From NCBI GenBank assembly GCA_963575745.1, contig CAUYUJ010006335.1, positions 126,001-190,000 of the forward strand: a stretch of DNA of 64,000 nt, in the 5' to 3' direction. The position numbers and the translations under genes are program-made. The notes under the pieces are model-generated. The model searched no databases. It worked only from the letters and a program-made list of their open reading frames with translations, and was not told the origin of the DNA. Source of the DNA: Prorocentrum cordatum (Eukaryota > Sar > Dinophyceae > Prorocentrales > Prorocentraceae). Positions 44,038 through 54,660 of this stretch are shown here, piece after piece; position 1 is the first letter of the stretch; the number at the start of each line of letters is the position of its first letter.

Positions 44038-45408
44038 GCAGCGAGCCGCAGCGCGTCCTGTTGCTGGCCGCGAGCAGGTTTCATTTTTTTTTTGCGTGTG
44101 CAGTGCATGGACATATGTGCACTCAGATGATGCAGGGGCGCCCCTCCGCAACGTAGGAATATGTCCGAAGCGTATATATAGCGCAGAGGTGGAGCTGTAT
44201 ACATACACATATATACATGTATGTAGGAATATGCATGCATAGCGGTATCTTCCAAACGCACATACACACATCTGTATATATATATATATACACACGTATG
44301 TATATATACGTGGGGGCGCCCCCCCCTCAGATGTTGATATGTGGTATCATTTTGGAAGAAAGTGTGCGACGTCTTGCAAGCACAGGTGAACACCGCATTG
44401 CCGACGCACGGCGGCGAGTCTCACCCGTGTACGGAACCATTCGCTCGCAAGTTGAGGTTCCGCGATGCGCGCGTGGGGAAGGTGGGTGGGGGGGGGGGGG
44501 GGGGGCGTTCGAGAAGGGGGGGTGGTGGTGATGCGGAGCGCTGCCCCGGCCAAGCCGCAACGTTGTAGGGGGACTCTGACAAAAGCCATGCGAGCCAGAA
44601 CTCGCAACGCACGGATGCCCCAGCACCCGGCAGTGGAGGTTTTGAAGCCAGTTAAAAAAACACGCGCGGTTTTTTCCGACTCAACGCGAGTGCGTGGGAG
44701 GCTTGGACAGGTCGAGCATCGAACCAAAAAAAGTGAACCCTCAACGGCCGTTCCAGGATTGTTCTTTGCTGGCTGGGTTGGCGAGTGTGCTTTCTTTATG
44801 CGGTCGACGCTGGGGGCGCGAGGATGGTCGCGTTCTGTCGTGCGGCGGTAGATCCCCTGGCATCCATATCTTCCTCCGACAGAACGTCTCGCGAATTTCG
44901 TTGAGTGTGCCTCAGTGCCGCTGTGGTTCCAAATTTCGATGGCAGCGGCTCCTCAGTCCACTCCAGAGTTGCGCCGACAGAATCGTGCACTGCGGTCTGG
45001 GTTGGCGAGTGCGGTTTCGCGTGCGGTTGACCCTGGGATTGCTCCTCTGGCAGCGAGGCCCCCCTCTCCCGCCCATCCGCAACAGCCTTCTTTTTTGTTG
45101 TTGCGGGGTTGCTCCAGTGATGTTGTGGTCAAAATACCGACGGCAGCGGCTTCCCCCCATCCCATTCAGGTTGCGCCAGGATACTCGTGTCTTGCGGCCT
45201 GTGTTGGGGAGTTTTTACCTGTCATGGGTCTGGGGGGGGGGGGGGGGGGGGCGCGAGAATAATCTGGCAGCGTGCGGGTGTGGTGGCGATCGGCGGTGGA
45301 AGCTTTCAAAACAGAAAATAAAAAAGCACGCGCGGCTTTTTTCTTCGGCATAACGGAGGTGTTCTGAAAGGCGTCATCCCCGAAAGCGCGCTGTCCCAAC
45401 TCCATGTC
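44037..45408 (+). repeat. Dispersed repeat U, copy 4 (full type)
   Basis: Full-length counterpart of copy 1: start module, GGGGCGCCCC at 44134, TA block (44163-44300), GGGGGCGCCCCCCC at about 44311, middle, G-run at 44487-44506, palindrome at 44654-44675, second module with about 20 G at 45231-45251, second palindrome at 45321-45342. It ends about 40 bp before the acceptor of the GT32-like exon, so if that gene has upstream exons this copy lies in an intron. Confidence 0.8.
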
Positions 45409-45448
45409 ATGTTGATCATTATTCTCCCTCCCATCTTCTCTCCCATAG

Positions 45449-46127
45449 CTATTCGGGCACCAGCGACGTGCGGATCCCAGCACTGCAAGTGCACAACCGC
45501 GCACCCGCGGAGCCCCAAACTGAAATTCCGGATGCCGATTCCTTCATTTTCATTGCTGTTTGGGGTTATTTGGATGCAGAGATACCCGACCAGGTGGTCT
45601 CGAATTTTACGGCCTGGTTGCGGAAGTGCCCCGGTTGGGGCGGTGCCATTTACAGGCCCCGCAACATCCTGGACATGGCTCGCACGTTGCCTGACGATGT
45701 CCGCGAGATGGTGGTTCCTTTGCTGCAGTGCAAGCCGTCGGGCAAAGTACTTTGGATACAGCAGGCGGATGTGGCCCGAGTGGTAGCGATGTGGTACGTT
45801 GGCGGCGTTTACCTTGATGTGCTCGATTCGGTGGTCGAGAAACCGTTGGACGAACTCCTCAGTGCTGGCTTGCTCGTTGCAGAGGGCCCTCCTGCGGCCC
45901 CTGTTGAAGCAGACTTTCTCGGGGCTTCTGCGGGCGACCCGCGCTTGCTCGAGTTGTTGAAGCTGCAGAGCACGCGGGCTCAAATCTACAAACCAAGCAA
46001 CTTTCCGCCCCATCGGGTCATGCTCACCACGGGGCCGAAGGCTTGGGAGCAGTGGGCCAAAGACGTTGGCGTCAAGGCGCTGCCCTTGACCAAAAGATTC
46101 CACCGAGAGAAAGGCAGGAAAGCATAG
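45449..46127 (+). CDS. Probable GT32-like glycosyltransferase, exon
   Basis: An exon opening after a pyrimidine-rich CCCATAG acceptor (45442-45448) and ending at a TAG at 46125. It encodes about 225 residues. AEIPDQVVSNFTAWLRKCPG resembles the start of the Gly_transf_sug (GT32/OCH1-type) domain; IQQADVARVVAMWYVGGVYL followed by DVLDSVVEKPLDELL (about 45757-45860) is the sugar-nucleotide-binding region, and HRVMLTTGPKAWEQWAKDVG the later conserved block. These enzymes usually act in the Golgi and transfer hexoses from nucleotide sugars. The usual D-x-D reads D-V-L-D here, one residue longer, which may affect metal binding. The same frame stays open after the stop to 46676 (LATKVEELAQSADARLALAR), so the TAG may be a mutation, an error, or intronic. 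No signal peptide is visible; an upstream exon is expected. Confidence 0.6.
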
Positions 46128-46136
46128 CCGTTATGG

Positions 46137-46676
46137 GTGTGCAGTTTGGATGTCGAGTGCCCTTGCGTTGTGGTGCATCGCGCCTCTTCGTGGATGGGGA
46201 AGTGGGGGCCATTGGATCGCGTCGTGGCTCCGCCAAAGAAGCGCGCCCCGCGCAAGGTGCGGAAAGACTTCAACACTTTGCCTTCCGGTGCGGCTCGACC
46301 ATTGACGCGTGGTGCTGCAGCTACGAGTGGCCCCCCTTCGGTGCTAGCGACCAAAGTAGAGGAATTGGCCCAGTCGGCCGACGCTCGGTTGGCGTTGGCG
46401 CGGGGGGCGGGGTGCTTCCAGCCATCCGATTTTCCAGATGTGTCCATGGGCCAGGCCTTCAAGGCTAACGAGACGAACCGACGCGCCTTATTGATTCGGG
46501 TGTTGGCCATGCATTGCACTGAACAGCGCAGGGGCAAGTTGCTGGAGGCGCTAGGGGCAAATATTCAACTGCGCCGAAGGGCGTCAATCGCGCTGGCGGC
46601 TTCTCGCGGCGACGCTTCTGCCAAGGACATCGTGTTCTTCGCGCGCGGAAGAGGCCGAGGGGCGGAGAAAGTGTGA
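46137..46676 (+). CDS. Possible continuation or separate exon downstream of the GT32-like gene
   Basis: In the same frame as 45449-46127, separated only by one stop codon. The first 60 residues are Arg/Pro/Ala-rich. The end (QAFKANETNRRALLIRVLAM, then EALGANIQLRRRASIALAAS and IVFFARGRGRGAEKV) reads like protein with a basic C-terminus and ends in TGA at 46676. I recognise no domain. If the TAG is an error or read through, it would form the C-terminus of the glycosyltransferase; otherwise it is a relic or an independent exon. Confidence 0.35.
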   Translation: MCSLDVECPCVVVHRASSWMGKWGPLDRVVAPPKKRAPRKVRKDFNTLPSGAARPLTRGAAATSGPPSVLATKVEELAQSADARLALARGAGCFQPSDFPDVSMGQAFKANETNRRALLIRVLAMHCTEQRRGKLLEALGANIQLRRRASIALAASRGDASAKDIVFFARGRGRGAEKV

Positions 46677-46764
46677 TGCGAACTGACTCTCGACAACGGG
46701 TGCAGATTTTGTGATGTGTATTCTTTCTGTATCGAGTGGTGGGAATTCTTTTCGTTCTTCAGCT

Positions 46765-47010
46765 CGTGCAGCATCGTTGGCCAGCAGCGAGCAGCAACGT
46801 CCGTAGTCCAGCCACGAGCAGACTTGAACTGCTGTTTGTGCGTGTAGTGCGTGTACATATGTACACCCACTTGATATGGGGGCGCCCCCCCCGCAGAGCA
46901 GGAATCTATGTATAACTATGTATGCAGCGTATAGGTTTCATTGTATGCATGTATATATACACTAGGTATGTACATGTATATATATACAGAGATATATGTA
47001 TTTTTCCACA

Positions 47011-47050
<40 letters not shown>

Positions 47051-47790
47051 ACTCGCATATATATATATATGTATGTATATATACACATACACCCATATAT
47101 ATATATATGTGGAAGTATATATGCATTTGGGCGTCCCCCTCAGATGCCGCGAAGTCCGCAAAACAACCGCGCGCGGTTTTTTTCCAGCTCACTGGGGGTG
47201 CTTTCTGGAGGGCTTCAGCCCCTGAGGCTCGTTGGAATCTCGGACAGGTCGAGAATCGCAAAAAAAATGAACGCCTTCTCGGGCGCGTCAGGATAATTAT
47301 TTCTTGCGGCTTGGGCCGGCGAGTGTGCTTCTTCATGCGGGCGGCGCCAGGGCGCGAGCATGGTCGCGTTCCGTCGTGCAGCAGCGGGCCCTCGGGCGCC
47401 CAGGATTCCCCGCCGAAAAAAGGAGTTCTCCAATTTCGTTCAGATTTTTAAGCCAGTCGCTGTGGTTTTAATGTCGATGGCAGCGGCTTTTCGCAATCTA
47501 CGCCATGATTGCGCTGGGAGACTCGCGCTTTTGCGGTCCGGGTTGGCGCCGTGCGATATGGGCGCGCCGCCCCCGTGCCCATGATAGTTGCGAGACCATG
47601 TGGTACGTCGCGTACATAGAAAGAGGTAAACATAAACGTAAGTGTGTATGTGCACAAGGGCGGCCCCCACACATGCTCCGTTGTGTTATGTTTTTGAAGA
47701 TGCTGAGCCGTCTTGCGCGCGCGGGCGGGGCATCGAATTTTACCGACGCACGGCGTCGAGGTTCAGTCGTGTACAGGTGCAAGCACGAGT
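46765..47790 (+). repeat. Dispersed repeat U, copy 5 (longest TA block)
   Basis: Starts near CAGCAGCGAGCAGCAACG, has GGGGGCGCCCCC at 46878, about 240 bp of TA/TACA microsatellite (46900-47120), GGGCGTCCCCC at 47129, then jumps directly to the palindrome (47160-47183), lacking the conserved 300-bp middle in between. A second module follows, then another GGGCGGCCCCC at about 47663 with part of the middle (47690-47780) displaced downstream. Confidence 0.75.
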
Positions 47791-48711
47791 GAGTGGATCT
47801 CGCCGTGTTGCAATCACGATCAGTGGAGCTCTGCAACGGATGGGGCGAAGGAAGTTGAGGAAACGGTTTTCACAGAAGGAGCAGGAGTGTGTGACGGGCC
47901 GCTTTTTCAGCCAAGTCATGCTTGTCCAGCTCTCGGAAAAAGGGTCTCGTCTCTACAGAACTGGAGGGGGATGCCAAAATGGAAGCCTTAGTAGGTGAGG
48001 CACATCGCGGGGCGCCAACTCGCGCTGGCGGAAGTTGGAGGAAGGAACGTGGAAGTCCCGCGGCAGGCTGTGGAACGCGGTGGAAGTGCGGGGAGGTGGA
48101 GGGGGGTCGGTGGTCGCGGAAAGAAGATGCATCTATTTTTTTGCATATATATCTACCTACATCCGCCTGTCCTCCCACCCTTTCTCCGACCACGATCATC
48201 TCTAGTACTATTGGTACTGCTATGAACACAACTACGTGAACTGCAACTAGCTTGCTTGGCCCTGGGGATCGGTTGGAAAGAACCTTGCCGCTTTCTTGTA
48301 TCTGTCGCCTGCATCCCTCCGCGCGAGGTTTTCTGCGAGCAGTTCGCGGGGTGTGAGACTGACCGCCACCCCGTAGGTGACGCTTCTCTGCTCTATGTAC
48401 CTGATGGGTTTCGGTTACCCATCTCGTTGGAAACACGCTCCCGTTGTAAGCTGGCGTCCGTTAGTCTGCCTTTTCACTGCCCACAGTTAGGAGTTAGTCG
48501 TGATGGCCGTTAAGGTTCTGTAGCGTTCCAATTTCAAAAGCGGAAGTTGAATGTTTGTGGCCCTTTCAGGAGGCCGACGGACAGAGCGACGTGGTTGCGT
48601 GGATTATACAGAATTCGTCACGCACGCGCGCACGCGGGCGTCGGATGTTCCCAAGAAGGGGGAGGCAGAGGAGGACTAAGCATAGCCATTTTGGCATAAG
48701 TAATTTGTTGG
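47791..48711. other. No recognised gene
   Basis: Unique sequence with a few short frames, none with a recognisable domain. Confidence 0.35.
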
Positions 48712-49767
48712 TTGGGCAGCGTCGCGGTGGCCGTGGCGGTGACGGCACCGCCAGTGCAGCCAGATAGCATAGTGTTACTCGTCGTGTGCTTCCGTGCTTG
48801 GGCCGACGACGCAGCGGAGACCCGAAACATCGTGTCTGCAGTGCACGTAAGCTCGCCGTGGTCTCCCAAAAGGTGCCTAGTAGTTCACTTGTGCGATCGC
48901 ACAGCATCTTCTGCCAAGCACCTGGTGGAGCTACGCGGTATGGTGCTGTCCTCCGTGGGGACCCGCGCGTTCAGAGACATGTGCGGGCTTGTCGCCATCA
49001 GTCTGATCCACATGAACAAGGTCCAGATGAAGCGAATGAGCTACCAAGGGGCAGTTGCCATCAAAAAAGGAACTGGTTTGGTATTATACTGACCCTGGGA
49101 ATTTTGTGTATGCGTTATGGTGGTTGTTGAATGGTTTCGTTGCTAAGCGCGTGCTGAAGGGCAACCCGCATCATAGGCAGTGCCGTGCGTACTTGTGGTG
49201 CATGAGAACGCTGCGCGCCAGGTGGCCGCTGCAGATGGACACGCCACGACAATGCGAGCGGATTGGTGACATTGTGGAGCCTGTATTCTCAGCCAGCTAC
49301 ATTGACCCCGCAATGTATTGGCATATGCATACGGTTGTTGGCCCGATCATCCTCAAAGTGCAGCTGTTCGTTCACCACCTGGACAAAGAGGCTCGCAGTG
49401 AACGCATGCGCGTTTCGGGCTTTTTTTTTTCTGGCATGCCATCTCGGTGCGGCTGCGCGTCAAAACTTGCCACAGCCTTGTGGTATGCAATGACTGTGCA
49501 GAAGCACGGTGTCGACTTGTCCAGCCCCAAAGGGGCAGGGTTTGTGGGGCTTTGCACTGAATTGGGCCTGTTATATCCAGCGTAGTGTGTTGCCTAGGCC
49601 CGACACGTAGAGTAATTGCATGCCCCATAATTGTTGCTGCGTTTCTCACATTCAGGAATGGCCCTCATGAGCCCCTTCCCGAGGCATTCCCGAGGGTGCC
49701 AGTGCTTGCTGGTGATGAATTCGAAAACGTGTACATCACGGTGAGGAAAGAAGCCTACACGAAGTAA
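48712..49767 (+). CDS. Hypothetical multi-exon gene, function unknown
   Basis: Frame 1 from about 48800 reads FRAWADDAAETRNIVSAVHV, a hydrophobic stretch and KVQMKRMSYQGAVAIKK, then stops. A one-base shift at the run of six A near 49060 continues it in frame 2 as ELVWYYTDPGNFVYALWWLL, then QCRAYLWCMRTLRARWPLQM and MYWHMHTVVGPIILKVQLFV, ending at 49585. A last exon after CACATTCAG (49654) could add NGPHEPLPEAFPRVPVLAGD and end at TAA 49767. The aromatic- and Met-rich composition differs from repeat-derived frames and suggests real protein, perhaps membrane-associated. I recognise no family. The A6 shift may be a sequencing error, a decayed site, or an intron edge. Confidence 0.4.
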
Positions 49768-50051
49768 CGAAGGGCCCCCGTAATACCCATCTATGGTAAG
49801 CGGGCCCCCACCCCCGAGAAGCCAGCCGAATTATATAAGAGCGGCCCTTGCCTGTCATGACCAAAACTGTGTTTGACGCGGAGTTGCTGTGGACCCACTG
49901 CTGTCCTCCATGTTTCCGACGATGTCATTCCGCCCTGGTTTTTTGGCCGTGGAGGTGACCGTTCGTTCCCTGCGCATCCGTATGTCGCTGTTTGTGCTCG
50001 AGAATTTAGGGCGCGGTTCCTGCTCGGACCTGGTCGCCAGTTGGTGTGAAG

Positions 50052-50519
50052 ATGCACCGCGCGCCACCTTTTCCTTCCAAGTCGCGGGGTCCAGGGCCGC
50101 TATCTCCAAATGCCGCCCTTTCCGAGCAGCGCGCTATTCGCATGGTTGCCGTGGAATTCGTAAAGTATTTACACGCGGATTCTCTGCGAAGGGGGACATC
50201 GTCCATTTGCGATGAGCATTGGTGCATGTGGTGTGCGAGGCATAGCACCGATGGAAGAATACACCCGAACCCCAGCTTTTATGATTTGAATTGCCTTATG
50301 GGTTTCATATCCTATTGGGACGGACATGTGGCACGTGCACTTCCTGCCCATCTCGATGCATTAGCGGGGTGGGGGAAACATCCCACGACAGAGATCCCCA
50401 AGCTTTGGCAAGTCATGGCAGGGACGTGGGATGGAATGAGTGAGATTTGCAGGAATAATATATTAAGTATATTTGGTAATTCGGACGGGTTTGAGCTGGT
50501 GTTTTGGTCGCATTCCGAG

Positions 50520-50553
<34 letters not shown>

Positions 50554-51580
50554 TTTTTTGAGACTGAGGCCGACGAGCAGAGTTGCAAGTTGTTTTACAT
50601 AATTTCTTCTGATTACGGCGCTGCAAGGGCTGATTTTTTTCGGTATCATGTTCTGTGTTATCTGGTTGCTGTCCGCTGTGTCCGTTCTTGCGTGGACAAA
50701 GACCTCCACAATGCTCATCGGACGTTCGTGTGGTTATTGATTTGTAGATCGTCGTCATTCAGCGGGTAATTCGGTATATATTCTGATGTGTGTCTGATCA
50801 TGGACGTGTCTGGACGCGGGTGCAACGCGAATCGTTCGGTGGAGAAGATGCATGTTACACATAGTGTGCGTCGATTGCGGATTTCCACAAGCGACGCTGA
50901 GTGACGACGGGAAACGATGAAGGATGGCGCGGGAAGACGAGGGAGGACGAGGACGATGAGGACGATGACGAGTGACGACGCGTGACGACGAACGTCGGCG
51001 TGCCGCGAAGCAATGTTACGCATGTTATGCTCTGGCTCGTGTGCCATGCTGTGTGGTGCTGTGCTGTGGCATGTCACGCGTCCATGTAGCCGTCTGAAGT
51101 ACTTGTTCGTAAGGGGTATGATCGAGCTCCTTGTAACACGACAAGGTGGCGGACTACGGCGGCATTTGGGCGGATCACAATGCCACTATGAATTTGCCAG
51201 GAGGCTGGCCGCAGATGCTGGGGGCGCTGCCGCAACCAGTGCCTCCCCTCGTTTTAGCGACCTGGGGTGGCAAAACAAACATGTGGGACGGCAGGCTGGA
51301 TTGTTCTCCACTTCTGAGACGGGGTGAGATATGCAATGGGGTCCTATGCGCCGCGAGGGAGCACCCCCTCATGTGGCAAGTGATTGAGGGTGTCCGTGAC
51401 AGTATTCGAGCCTATCCAGACAAGTTCCGTACGGGTTGGAAAGGTGTAGTTGGCAAGCCTGGCGTTCTTCGTCTGACAGGTCCGTTGGCTATGTCCGAAA
51501 TCATGTGCAATAATCTTCATTGCACCCGCACATATTGGTTGACGGCGTTTCCAAGCTGGGTATTGGATTTTATGCGCTGA
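50052..51580 (+). CDS. Probable second GT32-like glycosyltransferase, at least two exons
   Basis: Exon A runs from the ATG at 50052 to about 50520. It includes a Cys-rich segment (CDEHWCMWCARHSTDG) and, from about 50391, EIPKLWQVMAGTWDGMSEIC and NSDGFELVFWSHSEM, matching the start of the GT32 fold (I-P-K-x-W-Q and G-F-E-x-x-x-W). It ends at a (TG)n run (50522-50552), presumably in the intron. Exon B from about 51146 encodes DYGGIWADHNATMNLPGGW, the acidic-motif region (here D-H-N), then a middle part and GVLRLTGPLAMSEIM near the end, stopping at 51578-51580. A short middle exon between 50553 and 51145 is expected but was not identified. Predicted role: Golgi-type hexose transfer. The replacement of the second motif Asp by Asn could reduce activity. 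Confidence 0.5.
50522..50552 (+). repeat. (TG)n microsatellite
   Basis: About 15 TG units at the presumed donor side of the intron between the two GT32-like exons. Confidence 0.95.
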
Positions 51581-51789
51581 AAACTTACGAGGTCTTGGTG
51601 AAGGAAAAACGCAGCCGGGCTTGGGGGCGGCAAGGTGCACCATTCGAAGCTGAAGACGAGGATTGTGTTGAACGTGCCTGGTCGGGGCTGGAATCCTGAG
51701 CAGGAGCAGGATCCGAAAAGGGCGCGTCTCACCCCCCCCCCGCGCCCAGAGGCACTGTCACCCGTCGCCTTATGCGGCCCGGCCACCCA

Positions 51790-52020
51790 GCACGGACCAG
51801 CAGCGCGTCCGGTGGCCAGGCATGAACAGATATGAAAGAGGGCCTTGAGGTGCAATGTAACATGTTTCCTAGTGTAATTTCGGGGCGCCCCCCCGCGATG
51901 CATGACAGTCATGAGAACCATGAATGCATGGACTTGATTGAAATGTACATGTACACATACTGCTTTGCATGTATACATTTACGGGCGTCCCCCTGCTAAG
52001 CTCATGAGTTATTTTTCTGT
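51790..52020 (+). repeat. Dispersed repeat U, copy 6 (short)
   Basis: Has the start module (ACCAGCAGCGCGTCCGGTGG), GGGGCGCCCCCCC at about 51889, a 90-bp interval with only short TACATGTACA-type sequence, and GGGCGTCCCCCTG at about 51983. The middle, palindrome and G-run are absent. Confidence 0.65.
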
Positions 52021-52719
52021 TCCGTGGATGATATGGAAAGTCTAGAATGCACATCTTGTGATGTCTTTCGATGCAGCGAGAAGCATCGCGCCGCCTGGTT
52101 CATAGAGGGGCCATGTCGTGCACTCCCGAGTTTTCGCGCACCATCACCTTGCTTCGGCCTCACGGGCGTGCCGCGCCAGGGAGGCAACCTGTCCGCGCCG
52201 TGGCCTCGCGCCAAAGGACTTGTGCGCTCGTGGCGAGTCGGCGCCAGTGGCGCATCCGTTTAATGTAGCTGCTGGCGCGCTTTGGCGCGTCGGCCGCGGC
52301 GCAGCCATGGGCGAGTGGGGCTCAGGACATGGGGGCAATCAGGGGGGGAGGGGTCGAGAGAGGGGAAAGGCGCTGAATGACGCGTGGGTCATGTTCTTCG
52401 AAGAAGAATCACTGCAGGATGATTCCGCCTGCGCTACTGGCGCACCCGTGTAATGTAGGCTGGCGCGCTTGGCGTGTTTTCGCGCCGAGGAAACGGCCCT
52501 TTCTGCATGGGCTTGCTTGGTGCTCTGTGCATGGCCGCTCGGGCGAGACGGAACCATGTGAGGGTTCGCCCACGCGCGGTAGTTAGGCGGCATGAGCGCG
52601 AGCATGATTGTGTCCACAACACGCTGGAGGACGGCTCCCACAACAGTGATTTCGGCAAGAGTCGTGCCACCGTGCTTGTTCTGTGGGCTATCGTCCTCGG
52701 GGATGCATCTGAGAGTCTC

Positions 52720-53290
52720 TTGAAGTGCCTCTCAGAGGCCTCCTGGCGGGCTCCTAGGGGGCGTCTGGTAGGCGTTTTGGGGCCTCTTGGGGGCCTCTTG
52801 CGAGTCTGTTGGAAGCCTCTCGGGGCTATTTGGGGTCGCCTCGGGGGTCGCTGGGGGGCTCTTGGGGTCATCGCGGCGGGAAAGACTTGAGATGTCAGTC
52901 CGTTTTGCCCCTCTTGGGCCCTTCTTGGGGCCCTCGAGGGCCGTCTTCTGGGCCACAGGGGCCGTCTTGGGGCCCTCTTGGGGTTGGGCCGTCTTGGGGC
53001 CCTCTCGGGCCTCATGGGCCGTCTTGGTACGATCTTTGGGGCTCCTTGGGCCGTAGTGGATGCTGTCAAGGCGAAAAACGCTTGCATGTCGAAGATGCGC
53101 ATTTTCCTGCCGGAGTGGCACGATTTTTGGTTCTTGGGGCCCTTCTAACGGCCTTCTAGGAGCACTCTGGGCTGTCTTCGGGGCTTCGTAGGCCGTCTTG
53201 ACGCCATCTAGGACCGTCACAGGATTACCCTGGGCCGTCTCGACGCTATTTCGGATTGTCTCGGCGCTCATTGGGCCGTCTTGGGCTCCT
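52720..53290 (+). repeat. CTTGG/GGCCTC-type repeat block
   Basis: CTTGG-rich runs at about 52740-53055 and 53115-53290 with an AT-richer spacer (53057-53120). The interval 52021-52719 has no recognised gene. Confidence 0.85.
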
Positions 53291-54660
53291 CCCTCCGGCC
53301 CCCCCCCATCAAATGCGATTTTTGGCCCCAGGGGAGGTGAAAAAGGGTAGGGGGACAGCCTATCATCTCACACGCCTTCACACCCGCAGCAAGCGGGGCA
53401 GGTGGATTCCAGCTACCTTGCAGCGGCCTCCGCTATCGTACTCTGCAATTCCTTTGGTGCTGTTTCAGCGCTATCAGTTCACAGTAGCGACTGTGAAGTC
53501 GCTTTCCAATAGTCGGATGTTGGCGCCACGGCCAACATGCACTGGCTCATGGTGCCATCGCGATTGTTAGTTTGCTACCACAGTCGATACAATGAACCCT
53601 ATGTGTGTCAGAGTATTTAGGCATATTGACGAGGTTTCCAAAGAGCCCGCTCGGAATCATCCCAGCTGAGAGGTTCAAGAATGTAGAAATCATGAACGTG
53701 TTCACTCACATCCCAGGGGTCTGGGGCACGAGCCGTAAATTAGTAGGTCGGGCCCCTGGGGGCTCCTTGGCCAAAGTGCTAGGGGGAAATGTGCCCAGGC
53801 CTGTTCGGGCCCAGCCGCCTGCGCGCGGCCTCACCTGTCTCCTGGTGGTGATATTTTTGCCCTTACCTTTATCCAGGCCATCACAACTTGACGTTGGCGG
53901 GAGGTAGCTGGTGGCCGCGGGGGTAGGGGGAATGCGTCCACACTGCTGGTCGTGAACGCCTTTCGGGTGCGGGGGGGTGGTCTTTGGGCGGGCGTGCCTG
54001 GGGGGTGCGTATAGCTGGCGTGGATGGGCAGTAGGCGTTCTGGCCGATCTAGTTGAGGTTTTGCCTCACTCCTTGGCGATGCCATCAAACTTTTTACGGT
54101 GCCCGTTTGTAAGGATAGCCCAGAGCAGAGAGGATCGGAAGCGGCAGCATTGTTTGGATGGGTTATTAAAGTCAGGGAGGAGGAGGAGGAGGAGGAGGAG
54201 GAGGAGGAGGAGGAGGAGGTGGAGGTGGAGGAGACGTGGGAGACGGGAGTAGAAGAGGATGAGGATGAGGAGGAGTGGGATGATGATACGTTGAGAGAAC
54301 AACGGCCCCACGTAGGATGCGGGGACAACGTGAATCCATAATTTTCTTCCTGAGCATTCTCTGAGGATGGAGGGCTCAGGGTGAACTTCATATGGGCTAT
54401 AGCACCTCGAAAATCAATCCGTCTTGTGACTCACCTTTGGCAGATTCAAGCCTCGACATCCATCGAAACAGCATTTCAGATTTTGCCCTTTGCCATCCAC
54501 TTAAAGAAAATGATCAGTATTCCTTTGTGGCATCATTGCTAGTGCGAATCGATGGGTCGCGGGTCGATGCTCGTTCAGCAGCGATGGCTCTAGTGCTTCA
54601 GTTTGTCCCCGGTGGGACGGGTCGGCTCTCAGAAATCGCGGGAGTAGGGGTGACTCACTT
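53291..54660. other. No recognised gene; (GGA)n tract
   Basis: A GGA tract lies at 54175-54232. Short frames near 54392-54660 on the plus strand have partly protein-like composition but no recognisable domain. Confidence 0.35.

Noticed and set aside
38160-47120. TA-rich blocks as centromere or replication origin
   Set aside because: They are internal parts of a dispersed repeat and vary from almost nothing to 240 bp, so an essential locus function is unlikely.
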